NCBI RefSeq assembly: GCF_040412425.1
Contig: NC_089749.1
Coordinates: forward strand, 8,063,662-8,127,661
Length of the DNA stretch: 64,000 nt
Direction of reading: 5' to 3'
Source of the DNA: Macrobrachium rosenbergii
Lineage: Eukaryota > Arthropoda > Malacostraca > Decapoda > Palaemonidae
How positions within the stretch are numbered: position 1 is the stretch's first letter; the number at the start of each line of letters is the position of its first letter. The position numbers and the translations under genes were made by a program. Under the pieces are notes generated by a model. It worked only from the letters and a program-made list of their open reading frames with translations. It did not search any database and was not told where the DNA came from. Positions 63,976 through 64,000 of this stretch are shown here, piece by piece.

Positions 63976-64000
63976 CTGTTTGCTGGGATGTTGGGCTTAC

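Overview
The window is eukaryotic, non-coding DNA dominated by repeats. I find no credible protein-coding gene, tRNA, rRNA or CRISPR array. The sequence style suggests a crustacean, probably a decapod: long (CT)n, (TA)n and (ATT)n microsatellites, a palindromic dispersed repeat at 338-438, and four copies of an (ATT)n-ended dispersed repeat at 59.4-60.8 kb. The last two resemble repeats I remember from decapod genomes. That assignment is from memory and was not checked against a database.

Layout. (1) 1-603: left flank with a 4 x 22 bp repeat, an imperfect hairpin with arms of about 39 bp, and a (CT)n tract. (2) About 604-56,590: one head-to-tail satellite array with a 75-bp monomer, equivalent to roughly 740 monomer lengths, all in one orientation. 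Well-homogenised blocks (about 2.0-3.1, 28.3-33.1, 38.0-40.6, 41.7-43.6 and 46.6-49.0 kb) alternate with indel-rich ones (about 20-28, 33-38 and 44-46.5 kb). Several linked variant classes are visible, including a 150-bp dimer and a kilobase-scale higher-order repeat at 49.1-51.4 kb. (3) 14.39-16.66 kb: an island of diverged monomers and non-satellite sequence inside the array. It shares private words with the far edge of the array at 54.7-56.7 kb, as if an old array edge had been internalised or duplicated. (4) 56.7-60.8 kb: mostly unique AT-rich DNA with a CpG-rich stretch near 57.87-58.27 kb, microsatellites and dispersed repeats. (5) 60.8-63.8 kb: four unrelated minisatellites in a row, with units of 19 bp inside about 140 bp, 25 bp, about 62 bp, and 15 bp.

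The most interesting signal is inside the 75-bp monomer. It carries two adjacent inverted repeats. The second is a 6-bp stem (CTTGTT/AACAAG) whose common one-base length variants all fall in the loop, giving GCAAA, GCAA, GAAA or AAA. Diverged edge monomers lack this stem. Because 75 = 3 x 25, several frames stay open on both strands and give long artificial ORFs (up to 355 codons). These are not genes. Very frequent one-base A-run differences, and patches where satellite words interrupt the non-satellite element, mean that assembly or polishing error must be excluded before the fine structure is trusted.
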